7,066 nucleotides of DNA. It comes from Gallionellaceae bacterium. Lineage in GTDB: Bacteria; Pseudomonadota; Gammaproteobacteria; Burkholderiales; Gallionellaceae. Of the stretch, positions 1 through 6,783 are shown piece by piece. Position 1 is the stretch's first letter. Every line of letters starts with the position of its first letter. The stretch covers positions 1 through 7,066 of the forward strand of contig JAKFXW010000120.1 in NCBI GenBank assembly GCA_021731185.1, written 5' to 3'. Both the position numbers and the translations under genes were made by a program. Under the pieces are notes generated by a model that was not told the DNA's origin, searched no databases, and was given only the letters and a program-made list of their open reading frames with translations.

Positions 1-190
1 GCCACAGTGTAGGAAACTCAAACCAGCGGGTGATTGCGAAGACGACTAGGGCTACCACCAGAAGCAAAAACTGAAGCCAACCAAGCACTCCCGTCCAACC
101 TGCAAGAGTGAGAAGCCTATAGCCAGCTGGCGTACAGGCCATAAAGCCCTTGCGCTCGTTCTCGGAAAACCACATCCGCGGGACGTACAT
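1..190 (-). CDS. Fifth-cassette small membrane protein (3' end outside the window)
   Basis: This open frame runs leftwards from an ATG at 190-188 and leaves the window after 63 codons without a stop. The visible part begins MYVPRMWFSENERKG and continues into a long hydrophobic stretch (about residues 24-53, rich in L, V, G, W), which I read as one or two membrane segments. It then gives TRWFEFPTLW. I do not recognise the family. The start lies 12 bases inside the cassette boundary, as is usual for cassette genes. The AGGG of the recombination core (200-197) sits six bases before the ATG, so the core may double as the ribosome-binding site. Gene and cassette are both cut by the window edge, so total length, further helices and function cannot be judged. 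Confidence 0.6.
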   Translation of the reverse strand, partial: MYVPRMWFSENERKGFMACTPAGYRLLTLAGWTGVLGWLQFLLLVVALVVFAITRWFEFPTLW

Positions 191-196
191 GATGCG

Positions 197-255
197 CCCT
201 AACGTAAAATTAAGGGGCGCGCTTTAGCGCGTCCCTCTTGAATGCCGGGTTAGCC
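197..255 (-). repeat. attC recombination site of cassette 4
   Basis: In cassette orientation the site opens with a GGCTAAC core (255-249) and closes with GTTAGGG (203-197). Between them is an imperfect inverted repeat, GGGACGCGC against GCGCGCCCC, around a short AAA-containing loop. The TCAAG...CTTA flanks match attC-1 and attC-2. Length is 59 bp. The stop codon of the cassette-4 gene (252-250) lies inside the first core. Crossover is expected between 203 and 202. Confidence 0.9.
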
Positions 256-756
256 ATTTTGTACGGCCTTAAGGATCAGCACCGCATACAGACAAAGGCA
301 ACCCAAGAGTGCAAGCAAACCAATCGAGAATGTTAACCAAACCAGATTGGAGGAAGATGCGATCACTGGGGTTATTGCCAATATGACAATTGCAGAAACG
401 ATAACAACAACGGTTGATCCCAAAGCGAACTTAAGCAGTCTGTGCAATTGAGTTCTCAACGCGAGCAGGTGAGGAAGCTTGTCACGCTTGCTTGTTATGA
501 AAGGATTATTAGCATCGTGAACACTGTTAGGTTGAATTTGTGTAAGAAGGCTGATCAACTCAGCATAGCGGCCGTGAGCAACTAATCGAGTTGCTTCGTC
601 GTTCGGTAGATAGGGTTGAATCATTGTAAGGCCAGCATCTTCGATTTCTGCATTGAGCGTCTGTAGGCGATACAACACGAATGCTCCCAGTAGAGCTATT
701 GACGCAGCTAAAGTCTGTGCGATCGTGCTGAATGTATAGAATAGTGCATTCTCCAT
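250..756 (-). CDS. Cassette 4: three-helix membrane protein of unknown function
   Basis: This gene encodes 168 residues. The hydrophobic pattern predicts one N-terminal helix (about residues 8-30), a polar middle of some 75 residues with helix-forming stretches, and a C-terminal hairpin of two helices (about 110-133 and 137-163). There is no signal-peptide cleavage motif, so it is probably an inner-membrane protein with the middle part on one face. I see no catalytic motif and do not recognise the family. The start is well supported: AAGAGGAC lies seven bases upstream of the ATG, inside the cassette. The TAA stop is formed within the attC core, so coding sequence and recombination site overlap. 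It is the only gene of its cassette (780-203). The TM-soluble-2TM layout occurs among small membrane effectors, but that is only an analogy. Confidence 0.8.
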   Translation of the reverse strand: MENALFYTFSTIAQTLAASIALLGAFVLYRLQTLNAEIEDAGLTMIQPYLPNDEATRLVAHGRYAELISLLTQIQPNSVHDANNPFITSKRDKLPHLLALRTQLHRLLKFALGSTVVVIVSAIVILAITPVIASSSNLVWLTFSIGLLALLGCLCLYAVLILKAVQNG

Positions 757-774
757 TAATAGAGTCCTCTTGAT

Positions 775-844
775 GGCTAACGTTCAAAATCACCGGCGCT
801 GCGCGGCTTTTTCGCGCAGCGTCCGGTGGATTGCAGGGTTAGAA
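775..844 (-). repeat. attC recombination site of cassette 3 (divergent stem type)
   Basis: In cassette orientation the cores are TTCTAAC (844-838) and GTTAGCC (781-775). The inner inverted repeat is long and GC-rich: CACCGGACGCTGCGCG against CGCGCAGCGCCGGTG, with one extra base in one arm, around an AAAAAGC-type loop. At 70 bp it is the longest of the four sites. Its inner stem differs from the TCAAG/CCCCTTA type shared by the other three, suggesting a different source pool. Crossover is expected between 781 and 780. Confidence 0.9.
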
Positions 845-845
845 C

Positions 846-1823
846 TCAGCATCGCCTGAGATCCGACATGAACTCAGGGTTTCTGAGTGCGTAGGCGATG
901 AGTTCTTTCACATTATCTCGGAGGAATCGAACAACCGTGCTGTGATCACGAAGCACTTGATATTCGGCATTGAAGTTCGCAACACTGCCATGAGCGATGC
1001 TACTGCGATACCCGTAAAGCTTCTTCCAGATGTTTTCCTCCGCTGCGTGAAGGAAGTACTGATCGGGAGTAATTGCCCGCGCATATCGCTTGCGAAGCAG
1101 CACAATCTTGTTTGTGATTTGATGATTGATTGAGTCGAGAGTCTCGGTAAGCCTAGGCGCATGAGTTGTTAGCGATTCTATAATTGAGAACAGGCCAACA
1201 ACAGAAAGACTTGACTGCACCGGAACGCGACGGAGAGCCGCAAAGTTGTCTAATGCACTTGCAACGAAAGAGAACTCGGCGGGCATATTCTTGTATAGGG
1301 GCCAGAGTTCGCCAATCGTCATCAGTTGTTGGGTGGTTAGGGAAGTGGCGTTCGTGAAAGCGTAGTCGTGACTGCTGTACTTCTCGAAAATATGCAGAGG
1401 CATTAATTGCATGCCTCTAATTTCTCCACTTTGCGCAGGTTCCGAAAAATAGATTTGGAACGCAAACTCAAGATCGGTCGGCAGCAATAGTCCGATTGTC
1501 TCAATTTCGTGAATGTTGTGGTTGTTTGGTTCAAAGGCCACGACCCAGTACTTCCACTGGTCTGGTAGCAGTGGTTCAACATGAAATGTGGTTGACGTGC
1601 CCTGGCGTTCCTCTCGAATCGAGGCTTCGTAGTTAACCCACTGGTAGAACGAGCCGCGCATTGACTGCTGAAGTCTTTCACGGATCAGACCAATCTCTTC
1701 GTCGCGTGCTCGACGAAAGATGTGGTCAGGTATCAAGGTAGCCGGCAGGTCTCCAGATACCTGTATATGGGAAGCAACGAATGCGAGACCGCTCTTTAGC
1801 ATCTGAATTCTAACGTTTGACAT
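846..1823 (-). CDS. Cassette 3: Apea-like HEPN-domain protein
   Basis: This gene encodes 325 residues from the ATG at 1823. Residues 1-190 form a mixed region I cannot assign. The C-terminal third is helical and fits the Apea-like HEPN pattern: LFSIIESL at 211-218 with E216, then YGYRSSIAHG at 270-279, giving R273-x4-H278. HEPN proteins with this motif are typically RNases or nucleic-acid-associated effectors in defence and toxin-antitoxin systems; that is family knowledge, and activity here is inferred. No partner nuclease, nucleotidyltransferase or antitoxin shares the cassette. The first ATG lies in the neighbouring attC site, outside this cassette (1813-781). The first ATG within the cassette is M8 at 1802. 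If M8 is the native start, the protein has 318 residues. I see no strong Shine-Dalgarno sequence for either start. Confidence 0.75.
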   Translation of the reverse strand: MSNVRIQMLKSGLAFVASHIQVSGDLPATLIPDHIFRRARDEEIGLIRERLQQSMRGSFYQWVNYEASIREERQGTSTTFHVEPLLPDQWKYWVVAFEPNNHNIHEIETIGLLLPTDLEFAFQIYFSEPAQSGEIRGMQLMPLHIFEKYSSHDYAFTNATSLTTQQLMTIGELWPLYKNMPAEFSFVASALDNFAALRRVPVQSSLSVVGLFSIIESLTTHAPRLTETLDSINHQITNKIVLLRKRYARAITPDQYFLHAAEENIWKKLYGYRSSIAHGSVANFNAEYQVLRDHSTVVRFLRDNVKELIAYALRNPEFMSDLRRC

Positions 1824-1865
1824 AAGGGGCGCCGCAAGGCGTCCCGCTTGATGGATGGGTTAGGG
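1808..1865 (-). repeat. attC recombination site of cassette 2
   Basis: The cores in cassette orientation are CCCTAAC (1865-1859) and GTTAGAA (1814-1808). The stem GGGACGCC pairs with GGCGCCCC around a TTGC-type loop, with an unpaired A as expected for attC. Length is 58 bp. The ATG at 1823-1821, just before the second core, opens the frame of the next gene, so the site carries the putative start codon of cassette 3. Crossover is expected between 1814 and 1813. Confidence 0.92.
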
Positions 1866-1877
1866 TAAGCGCCACAC

Positions 1878-2174
1878 TTATGGGTGGACAAATGTTGCAT
1901 TAAGGCTCCAGCCGACCAATGTGGCGGTATGAAGCCAATTTTGGACGGTTGATAGTTCGAAGTGCTTTGGATTCAATACTCGGAAGGTTAGTTCGTAGCG
2001 ACTTCCCTTTGCGTCATTGCTAACAGCCGTAATCTTCGGAGGCGTAGCGTTTTTTCCGAGACCTGTAACAATGAGGTGCTTAAGCTTTTCAAGCTCTTCG
2101 TCTGTAGCGCGGAGATTGCTGATTTCCACATTTAACTGAGCATGTTCGTCGAGTTCGTTATTCATACATTCCAT
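1878..2174 (-). CDS. Cassette 2: small soluble protein of unknown function
   Basis: This gene encodes 98 residues from the ATG at 2174, or 95 from the ATG at 2165 (M4), which has a GGA about five bases upstream. I cannot decide between them. The sequence is charged and has no membrane segment or signal peptide. Residues 5-38 look helical (ELDEHAQLNVEISNLRATDE and following). Residues about 46-67 look like two strands around NDAKGSRYELTFRV. The end (LVGWSLNATFVHP) is strand-like. I see no catalytic or metal-binding motif and do not recognise the family. It is the only gene of the 390-bp cassette 2203-1814, and its TAA lies 13 bases before the first attC core. It is probably cytoplasmic. That it is a real gene rests on its position filling a cassette and on its orientation. 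Confidence 0.7.
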   Translation of the reverse strand: MECMNNELDEHAQLNVEISNLRATDEELEKLKHLIVTGLGKNATPPKITAVSNDAKGSRYELTFRVLNPKHFELSTVQNWLHTATLVGWSLNATFVHP

Positions 2175-2197
2175 TCTTTTTGGTGGTGGTTGGAAAG

Positions 2198-2260
2198 CCC
2201 TAACGTGGAGCTAAGGGGCTGCGCGCTTTTGCGCAGTCCCGCTTGAGCGTAGGGTTAGAC
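2198..2260 (-). repeat. attC recombination site of cassette 1
   Basis: The cores in cassette orientation are GTCTAAC (2260-2254) and GTTAGGG (2204-2198). The inner arms GGGACTGCGC and GCGCAGCCCC pair apart from one extra A, around a loop of about AAAAGC. Length is 63 bp. The TCAAGCGGGA and CCCCTTA flanks match attC-2 and attC-4. Crossover is expected between 2204 and 2203. Confidence 0.93.
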
Positions 2261-2274
2261 TGATTGCGTGATCG

Positions 2275-2715
2275 CTAGATAAAATCATAACCATTTTTCA
2301 TAACATATTTTACTAATTTTCCGTCAAGACCCATGAAGAAAAAAAATTGAGTATGGCAGGATATTATTGCTCCAATACATGTATCACGTATTATTGATTC
2401 ATAAAACCCTGATAACTCATCTGGCGAAAAACCATTTTTCTTAACTGCTGACTCCCATTCCAAATGCATATTATGCAAACCATGCTCGATGCTGTTATCG
2501 ATTAAAAACTTTTCTACTAACTGTTGTTTAGAACCAATAGGCAACTGCTTTAGCGCCTTTAGATTTATATCGTTGGCTTTAAAATGGTTTGCAGACGGTA
2601 TTACACCCCTAAATAAAACCGCATACATTACAAAAAATGTTGCGCACAAAAGAAATGCCGAAATTACTACTTTCAATATGCGTGACTTTATTATTTTAGG
2701 CATTAAAAAATTCAT
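2275..2715 (-). CDS. Cassette 1: AT-rich membrane-anchored protein of unknown function
   Basis: This gene encodes 146 residues from the ATG at 2715; M5 at 2703 is an alternative start, and neither has a clear Shine-Dalgarno sequence. Basic residues (K7, K10, R12, K15) precede a hydrophobic helix at about 16-37, predicting a signal anchor. The remaining 110 residues are probably periplasmic. They contain LPIGSKQQLVEKFL, a helical middle, two cysteines (about 112 and 119), and FFFFMGLDGKLVKYVM near the end, which looks like a pair of strands joined by a DGK turn. I do not recognise the family. By hand count, 2281-2700 is about 33% G+C, far below its surroundings, which indicates a separate origin. 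It is the cassette nearest the integrase, so it should be the most recently inserted and the best expressed if a promoter lies at attI. Confidence 0.75.
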   Translation of the reverse strand: MNFLMPKIIKSRILKVVISAFLLCATFFVMYAVLFRGVIPSANHFKANDINLKALKQLPIGSKQQLVEKFLIDNSIEHGLHNMHLEWESAVKKNGFSPDELSGFYESIIRDTCIGAIISCHTQFFFFMGLDGKLVKYVMKNGYDFI

Positions 2716-2730
2716 CGGGGAATGGATTTC

Positions 2731-2737
2731 GTCTAAC
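2731..2737 (-). other. First cassette junction (attI-type GTTAGAC core)
   Basis: On the minus strand CAC precedes GTTAGAC (2737-2731), which matches the GTTRRRY core. It marks the integrase-proximal end of cassette 1, with crossover expected between 2737 and 2736. It is either the core of attI or the surviving core of a decayed attC belonging to the toxin-antitoxin module. The distance of about 660 bp from the integrase start is long for an attI. Confidence 0.7.
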
Positions 2738-2740
2738 GTG

Positions 2741-2791
2741 AAGTAGGCATCCTATTTGACGCAAGATATTGCGTCAAATGCTTGTCTACTT
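2741..2791. repeat. 51-bp imperfect palindrome beside the first cassette junction
   Basis: The inner arms ATTTGACGCAA (2754-2764) and TTGCGTCAAAT (2769-2779) are perfect over 11 bp around a GATA loop. The outer arms AAGTAG (2741-2746) and CTACTT (2786-2791) also match, with partly paired bases between (CA 2748-2749 with TG 2783-2784). It starts three bases from the GTTAGAC core. It resembles an attC stem with bulges but lacks a matching core on its other side. No T-run follows on either strand, so a rho-independent terminator is unlikely. Confidence 0.85.
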
Positions 2792-2873
2792 CTTTATAAA
2801 ATTGTAATATCATAAATATTTCAGTTGCTTGATTAATTTTAGTGCGGCCTAAAATTTTTGTGTTAACCATGTG

Positions 2874-3134
2874 CTAACCGATCAATTTATCGTAGTCAGC
2901 ATGGCTACCAATCCAAAACCACTGTACCCCTTGGTCAACTGGAATACCAAGTGCGCGATAACCTAGGCTGATGCGGATGCTGCGAAAGGCTCCGTTTTTG
3001 ACTGGTTTGAACTGTAGTGATGGGTGCGACGGGTTTTGTTTGAGCAAGGCGTAGTTGTCACGCGCAAGCTGCTGAATATTAGTTGGCAACTTATCAAAAC
3101 ATTGCCAGAACTTTGAGGACGCAAAGTGTTTCAA
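2874..3134 (-). CDS. RelE/ParE-family toxin
   Basis: This gene encodes 86 residues and closely fits the compact RelE/ParE fold: an N-terminal helical part with SSKFWQCFDKLP and NIQQLARDNYALL, then NPSHPSLQFKPV, FRSIRISLGYRALGI, and the C-terminal VQWFWIGSHADYDKLIG. Family members of this kind are mostly ribosome-dependent mRNA interferases, although the superfamily also holds gyrase poisons. I cannot tell which applies here. It begins with TTG at 3134, overlapping the antitoxin stop as TTGA. The same frame has a stop two codons upstream, so no earlier start exists, and translation is probably coupled to the antitoxin. Antitoxin-first order is typical. Unusually, the pair lies between the integrase and the first clear cassette boundary. 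Confidence 0.87.
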   Translation of the reverse strand: MKHFASSKFWQCFDKLPTNIQQLARDNYALLKQNPSHPSLQFKPVKNGAFRSIRISLGYRALGIPVDQGVQWFWIGSHADYDKLIG

Positions 3135-3331
3135 AGCTCACGTGCTTTGCCGTTGCTATATTCTGTTCTTGCTTCGGCAGCCAGCGCATCAAGTTTGCCT
3201 GCGGCAGCATCAGCTTCAATCTGTGCATCCCAGGCGACCTCATCGAATTTTACAAACCACTGGCGGAATTCGGCTAAATCCTGGGTCGGCAGTTGTTGAA
3301 CGGCTTGTTCCAACGCTTTAATGGTGGTCAT
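3131..3331 (-). CDS. Antitoxin of the RelE/ParE-type module
   Basis: This gene encodes 66 residues. The protein starts [20 protein letters not shown] and continues into [20 protein letters not shown] and an acidic, alanine-rich tail. This is the familiar pattern of small proteobacterial antitoxins found just upstream of RelE/ParE toxins. The N-terminal half is probably the DNA-binding or dimerisation part and the tail wraps the toxin, by analogy with the family. The ATG at 3331 has a good GGAG six bases upstream (TGGAGTGACTG). The stop overlaps the toxin start. Such antitoxins usually repress their own promoter, which here must lie in the 69 bp shared with intI. Binding there could also affect integrase expression; that last point is inference. 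Confidence 0.83.
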   Translation of the reverse strand: MTTIKALEQAVQQLPTQDLAEFRQWFVKFDEVAWDAQIEADAAAGKLDALAAEARTEYSNGKAREL

Positions 3332-3347
3332 CAGTCACTCCATCATG

Positions 3348-3375
3348 ACAATATAAGTAAGAGATGTTTGGGCAA
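3348..3375 (-). promoter_or_regulatory. Candidate promoter of the toxin-antitoxin operon
   Basis: On the minus strand TTGCCC (3375-3370) and TATTGT (3353-3348) are spaced by 16 bases. Each matches four of six sigma-70 consensus bases, and the pair lies 16 bases upstream of the antitoxin ATG. The 69-bp gap to intI is short and must serve both divergent genes. I found no LexA-type CTGT-N8-ACAG box in it and no convincing promoter for intI. Confidence 0.35.
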
Positions 3376-3400
3376 CTTCACTTTGGCGAATCTGAATTTT

Positions 3401-4378
3401 ATGCAAACTATCACGCAAAAAACGACACCTAAATTACTTGACCAAGTGCGCGGCAAAATTCGCCTTAAACATTACAGCATCCGCACTGAGCAGGCTTACA
3501 CGGATTGGATTAAACGCTTTATTCTGCATTTTGGCAAGCGTCACCCGAGTGAGTTGGGGGCGGCGGAAGTGGAGCAGTTTTTGACGTATTTGGCGGTCGA
3601 AGGCAAGGTCGCTGCCTCGACTCAGAATCAAGCTAAAAGCGCGTTGTTGTTTCTTTACAGGGATGTGTTGGAGCTGGAATTTTCCTGGTTGGATAACGTG
3701 GAACGGGCTAAAGCACCAAAGCGTTTGCCCGTCGTGTTAAATCGGGATGAAGTCCATGCAATTTTGTCGCGGCTTTCGGGTACACATTGGCTGATTGCAA
3801 GCCTGCTATATGGATCGGGGATGCGTATTTTGGAATGTTTGCGACTACGTGTGAAAGATGTAGATTTTAAGCGGCGCGAGATTTTAATTCGTGATGGCAA
3901 AGGCTTTAAGGATCGCGTGACGATGTTGCCAGGGGCCTTGATCGCGACGCTAACGGCGCATATCGCCAAGGTGCGGGAACTGCATCAGGCTGATTTGGAG
4001 CAGGGATACGGTGCCGTATATTTGCCCAACGCATTAGCGCGTAAATATCCCAACGCGGCGCGGGAGTGGGGCTGGCAGTATGTCTTTCCATCCAGCAAAC
4101 TTTCGATCGATCCACGCGGGGATGAAACTCGCCGTCACCATGTTCAAGATCAAGCGGTGCAGCGTGCAGTGAAGCAGACCGCACGCGATGCCGATTTGGT
4201 CAAACCCGCTACGCCACATACTTTTCGCCATTCCTTCGCCACGCATTTGCTGGAGGGCGGCTACGATATTCGCACCGTGCAGGAATTGCTCGGTCACTCG
4301 GATGTTTCCACCACGATGATTTACACGCATGTGTTGAACAAGGGCGGACGCGGGGTGGTCAGCCCGTTGGATGTGTAA
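3401..4378 (+). CDS. intI: Integron integrase (IntI tyrosine recombinase)
   Basis: This gene encodes 325 residues from the ATG at 3401. It opens with the core-binding domain ([20 protein letters not shown]). The full tyrosine-recombinase catalytic set follows: R142 (GSGMR), K167 (DGKG), H273 and R276 ([10 protein letters not shown]), H299 (LLGHS) and Y308 (MIYTH). These positions are uniformly four less than those I recall for class 1 IntI1. The insertion unique to integron integrases is present at about 215-245 ([15 protein letters not shown] followed by [11 protein letters not shown]), separating it from XerC/D. It excises and inserts cassettes by recombining attC hairpins with attI or attC. 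The frame is open further upstream to 3293, but that stretch overlaps the antitoxin gene and does not resemble IntI. No strong Shine-Dalgarno precedes 3401, suggesting weak translation. The gene is divergent from the cassettes and appears intact. Confidence 0.97.
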   Translation: MQTITQKTTPKLLDQVRGKIRLKHYSIRTEQAYTDWIKRFILHFGKRHPSELGAAEVEQFLTYLAVEGKVAASTQNQAKSALLFLYRDVLELEFSWLDNVERAKAPKRLPVVLNRDEVHAILSRLSGTHWLIASLLYGSGMRILECLRLRVKDVDFKRREILIRDGKGFKDRVTMLPGALIATLTAHIAKVRELHQADLEQGYGAVYLPNALARKYPNAAREWGWQYVFPSSKLSIDPRGDETRRHHVQDQAVQRAVKQTARDADLVKPATPHTFRHSFATHLLEGGYDIRTVQELLGHSDVSTTMIYTHVLNKGGRGVVSPLDV

Positions 4379-4437
4379 AAATCACTGCGTCATTTTATGG
4401 TAATAGGTTAAGGATGTATCTGCCATAATTATTTAAA

Positions 4438-4467
4438 ATGCCACTATTTTATTTTGTGGCGTATAAT
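4438..4467 (+). promoter_or_regulatory. Promoter and probable operator of the AbrB/PIN toxin-antitoxin operon
   Basis: ATGCCA (4438-4443, four of six -35 bases) and a perfect TATAAT (4462-4467) are spaced by 18 bases. An inverted repeat, GCCAC (4440-4444) and GTGGC (4456-4460), lies across the -35 to -10 interval. That is a natural place for the antitoxin-toxin complex to repress its own transcription. A start near 4474 leaves a leader of about 25 bases before the ATG at 4499. No T-run follows, so this is not a terminator for intI. Confidence 0.55.
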
Positions 4468-4498
4468 GAAATATATGGTAATTAATGGGGGTAATGTC

Positions 4499-4745
4499 AT
4501 GGAAGCGATGCATACAAAAATTGGTCTGAATGGCAGGGTGGTGATCCCGGCAGCGTTTCGCCAAGCGGTGGGGTTGGCTATAGGTGATGAAGTTGTGTTG
4601 CGCGTGGAAAATGGCGCGATCATTTTAGCTTCGCGCTCGCAGCAAATTCAACGGGCGCAGGCCTTGATACGTCGCCACATTCCTGCGGCAAAAGGCACGC
4701 TGTTGTCTGACGAACTTATTGCCGAGCGGCGCGCCGAGGCTAAAC

Positions 4746-4753
<8 letters not shown>
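4499..4753 (+). CDS. vapB: AbrB/MazE-type antitoxin (VapB-like)
   Basis: This gene encodes 84 residues. The first 45 or so form a SpoVT/AbrB swapped-hairpin DNA-binding domain: TKIGLNGRVVIPAAFRQAVG, then GDEVVLRVENGAIILAS. The C-terminal half (RAQALIRRHIPAAKG...LSDELIAERRAEAKRG) is charged and helical, as expected for the toxin-neutralising part. It should form a complex with the PIN toxin encoded immediately downstream and repress the promoter at 4438-4467. I chose the ATG at 4499 because GGGGG lies seven bases upstream. The frame is open from 4454, but that region overlaps the -10 box and is probably untranscribed. The gene overlaps its toxin gene by eight bases. The symbol reflects module type; it was not matched to a named locus. 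Confidence 0.88.
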
Positions 4754-6293
<1,540 letters not shown>

Positions 6294-6330
6294 TTCATTG
6301 TCCCCTTGTGGGGCAACGCGGGGGAATGAA
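6294..6330 (+). promoter_or_regulatory. Leader with alternative hairpins covering the GNAT ribosome-binding site
   Basis: TTCATT (6294-6299) plus CCCC (6302-6305) can pair with GGGG (6321-6324) plus AATGAA (6325-6330), which would bury the GGGGG Shine-Dalgarno sequence right up to the ATG at 6331. The same CCCC can instead pair with GGGG at 6310-6313 around a TTGT loop, freeing the site. The two structures exclude each other. No regulator is evident. Confidence 0.4.
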
Positions 6331-6783
6331 ATGGATTATTCATTTACCGTACACACGCTTGCCTGGCGTGATGGCGAGGTGCTGTTGCGCGAGGTGCGCG
6401 AGGCGGTTTTTATGCGTGAGCAGGGAGTCAGCGCCGAGTTGGAATGGGATGGTTTGGATGAATCTTGCGTGCATGTCTTGGCCATTAACAAAAATGGTTG
6501 TGCCGTTGCAAGCGGGCGCATAACTCCACAAGGGAAAATCGGACGCATGGCGGTATTGCCCGAATGGCGCGGCAAGCAGGTGGGCAGTGCGGTGCTGGAA
6601 GCGTTGTTGAATGTTGCGCGTAGCCGTAAATTAGTGCACGTTGAATTGGCCGCGCAGACTCAAGTAACCGGGTTTTATGAGCGTCATGGGTTTAAAAAAG
6701 TCGGCGAAATTTTTATGGATGCGGGGATACCGCACATCATGATGCAACGCACTATTTCTCCAGCGAATACGGCAGAGACATAA
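6331..6783 (+). CDS. GNAT-family N-acetyltransferase (YjcF/ElaA-like)
   Basis: This gene encodes 150 residues. It carries the acetyl-CoA binding motif A in IGRMAVLPEWRGKQVGSAVL (about residues 70-89, with R-G-K-Q-V-G as the pyrophosphate loop). The N-terminal REAVFMREQGVSAELEWDG and the C-terminal FYERHGFKKVGE and DAGIPHIMMQR match the YjcF/ElaA group of acetyltransferases. It should transfer an acetyl group from acetyl-CoA to an amine; the substrate is unknown, as for most of this group. The ATG at 6331 has GGGGG five bases or so upstream. An earlier TTG at 6298 is in frame but leaves no room for that site. The gene follows the transpeptidase gene by 37 bases, and its last 32 bases overlap the end of the convergent ygfZ-like gene. 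Confidence 0.9.
   Translation: MDYSFTVHTLAWRDGEVLLREVREAVFMREQGVSAELEWDGLDESCVHVLAINKNGCAVASGRITPQGKIGRMAVLPEWRGKQVGSAVLEALLNVARSRKLVHVELAAQTQVTGFYERHGFKKVGEIFMDAGIPHIMMQRTISPANTAET

Larger units (their letters stand above)
1..2736 (-). mobile_element. Integron gene-cassette array (four complete cassettes and one partial)
   Basis: The crossover points inferred from the G^TT cores divide the region into cassettes 2736-2204, 2203-1814, 1813-781, 780-203 and 202-1 (partial). Each complete cassette holds one gene in the same orientation, followed by an attC site. Cassettes read away from intI, the standard integron geometry. No resistance gene is present. The small, mostly unrecognised genes and the varied composition fit a chromosomal or environmental integron rather than a clinical class 1 element. 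The array continues beyond the left edge. Confidence 0.9.

Noticed and set aside
942..1133. Plus-strand open frame opposite the HEPN gene
   Set aside because: It is a shadow of the minus-strand gene, against cassette orientation and without a ribosome-binding site.
2741..2791. Palindrome as a rho-independent terminator of the toxin-antitoxin operon
   Set aside because: The stem is not GC-rich and no T-run follows on either strand.
2731..2868. A long 138-bp attC pairing GGTTAAC (2868-2862) with GTTAGAC (2737-2731)
   Set aside because: The sequence inside is not symmetric about its centre; the strong palindrome lies entirely on one side.
2795..2873. Cassette promoter (Pc) on the minus strand
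   Set aside because: TATGAT- and TATAAA-like boxes exist in this AT-rich stretch, but none has a good -35 partner at the right spacing. I see no other gene or element in this part.
3293..3400. Upstream extension of the integrase frame (36 extra codons)
   Set aside because: It overlaps the antitoxin gene on the other strand, does not resemble integron integrase N-termini, and the ATG at 3401 gives the normal length.
3332..3400. LexA box controlling intI
   Set aside because: No CTGT-N8-ACAG pattern is visible in the gap, so SOS control is not supported here.
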